Assembly (NCBI RefSeq): GCF_029227915.1
Contig: NC_079887.1
Coordinates: forward strand, 4,216,001 to 4,280,000
Source of the DNA: Hydractinia symbiolongicarpus
Lineage: Eukaryota > Cnidaria > Hydrozoa > Anthoathecata > Hydractiniidae
Direction of reading: 5' to 3'
DNA: 64,000 bases
Shown here: in pieces, positions 63,805 to 64,000 of the stretch
Numbering within the stretch: the stretch's first letter is position 1
How the letters are laid out: every line of letters starts with the position of its first letter
Translations under genes and position numbers: made by a program
Notes under the pieces: model-generated
What the model was told of the DNA's origin: nothing
The model's input: only the letters and a program-made list of their open reading frames with translations
Database searches by the model: none

Positions 63805-64000
63805 ATGAGACTTGTAGTTTTTAAAAACATTTTCATTTTTGATGAGACGCTGAATAAAAGAAGTTTAATCGCCGGCAAACGAAAACCTGCGATTTCCCGT
63901 AAATCCCGGACTCGGCCCGTAAAGTCAAAAGTGTACAAAGAAAGTACCCAGGGAGTAAACTCATTTCCCAACAGATTTTTTAAATTATTATTTCACCACT
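63805..64000 (+). repeat. Last satellite monomer, cut by the window edge
   Basis: M1-like monomer (gtaaagtc, gtgtacaaag) that resembles 61091-61288; the array continues beyond the window. Confidence 0.9.

Larger units (their letters stand above)
1..64000 (+). repeat. 203-bp tandem satellite array (about 310 monomers), interrupted once
   Basis: The anchor atgagacttgtag recurs every 203 bp (for example 1060, 1263, 1466, 1669; 51611, 51814, 52017, 52220, 52423) from end to end, always on the plus strand. Monomers keep a common core: tttaatcgccggcaaacg, tcccgtaaatcccgg, ggcccgtatag, gtatacaaagaaa, gagtaaactcatttcc, and an AT-rich gattttttaaattatt block before the next anchor. Differences between monomers are point changes and 1-5 bp indels. 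The only long foreign sequence is the retrotransposon at 27556-28609; the only other foreign sequence is three short telomeric tracts after 60424. The period is close to a typical nucleosome repeat length, which is common for eukaryotic satellites. No function is visible beyond possible structural or heterochromatic roles. Confidence 0.98.

Noticed and set aside
28610-64000. tRNA, rRNA or other structured RNA genes within monomers (short palindromes gccggc, cccggg and gtatac noted).
   Set aside because: The palindromes are only 6 bp, with no cloverleaf, conserved RNA core or Pol III box arrangement that I could support.

Overview
This window is about 64 kb of eukaryotic satellite DNA. A head-to-tail tandem repeat with a monomer of about 203 bp (roughly 310 copies, all in one orientation) fills it almost edge to edge. 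I see no host protein-coding gene, tRNA, rRNA or bacterial-type operon. Three things point to a eukaryote, probably an animal: the satellite organisation, one 5'-truncated non-LTR (LINE) retrotransposon with an animal-style reverse-transcriptase C-terminus, and three short TTAGGG-type telomeric tracts inside the array. I cannot name the species.

Each monomer has an AT-rich part (around gattttttaaattatt and aatgttttcatttttgatg) and a GC/CpG-rich part (around cgccggcaaacg, tcccgtaaatcccgg and ggcccgtatag). Four main monomer types recur. M1 has gtaaagtc instead of gtatagtc. M2 has gattttaaaaatg and cccggaaatcccggg. M3 has cagaaatg, cttaatgaaagtgg and ccctgtgag. M4 has gctgaataaaagaag, cgcgacttcccg and gaacccaggg.

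Layout by region. 1-4876: mixed monomers with a block repeated 2,837 bp downstream. 4877-8735: a diverged subfamily with dimeric (about 406 bp) and 1,422-bp periods. 8736-12800: mixed types, including a 407-bp dimer repeated three times. 12801-20500: a 7-monomer higher-order repeat (HOR, 1,417-1,421 bp). 20501-32515: 10/11/14-monomer periods. The LINE (27556-28609) interrupts this region and is flanked by TGTAT target-site duplications. 32516-55465: mainly a 4-monomer HOR of about 812 bp (M1-M2-M3-M4), overlain by larger segmental duplications of 2,233, 2,839 and 6,900 bp offset. 55466-60126: a less regular zone with slightly shortened monomers. 60127-64000: three copies of a 482-bp hybrid unit in which a TTAGGGTTAGGG tract joins two broken monomers.

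No genes work together here. The biology is array evolution: unequal exchange and block amplification, one late LINE insertion (homologous positions in neighbouring HOR copies are empty), and capture of telomeric sequence followed by amplification. The array could be pericentromeric, centromeric or subtelomeric. The telomeric tracts mildly favour subtelomeric, but the sequence alone does not settle this. I found no convincing new enzymatic or defence system.
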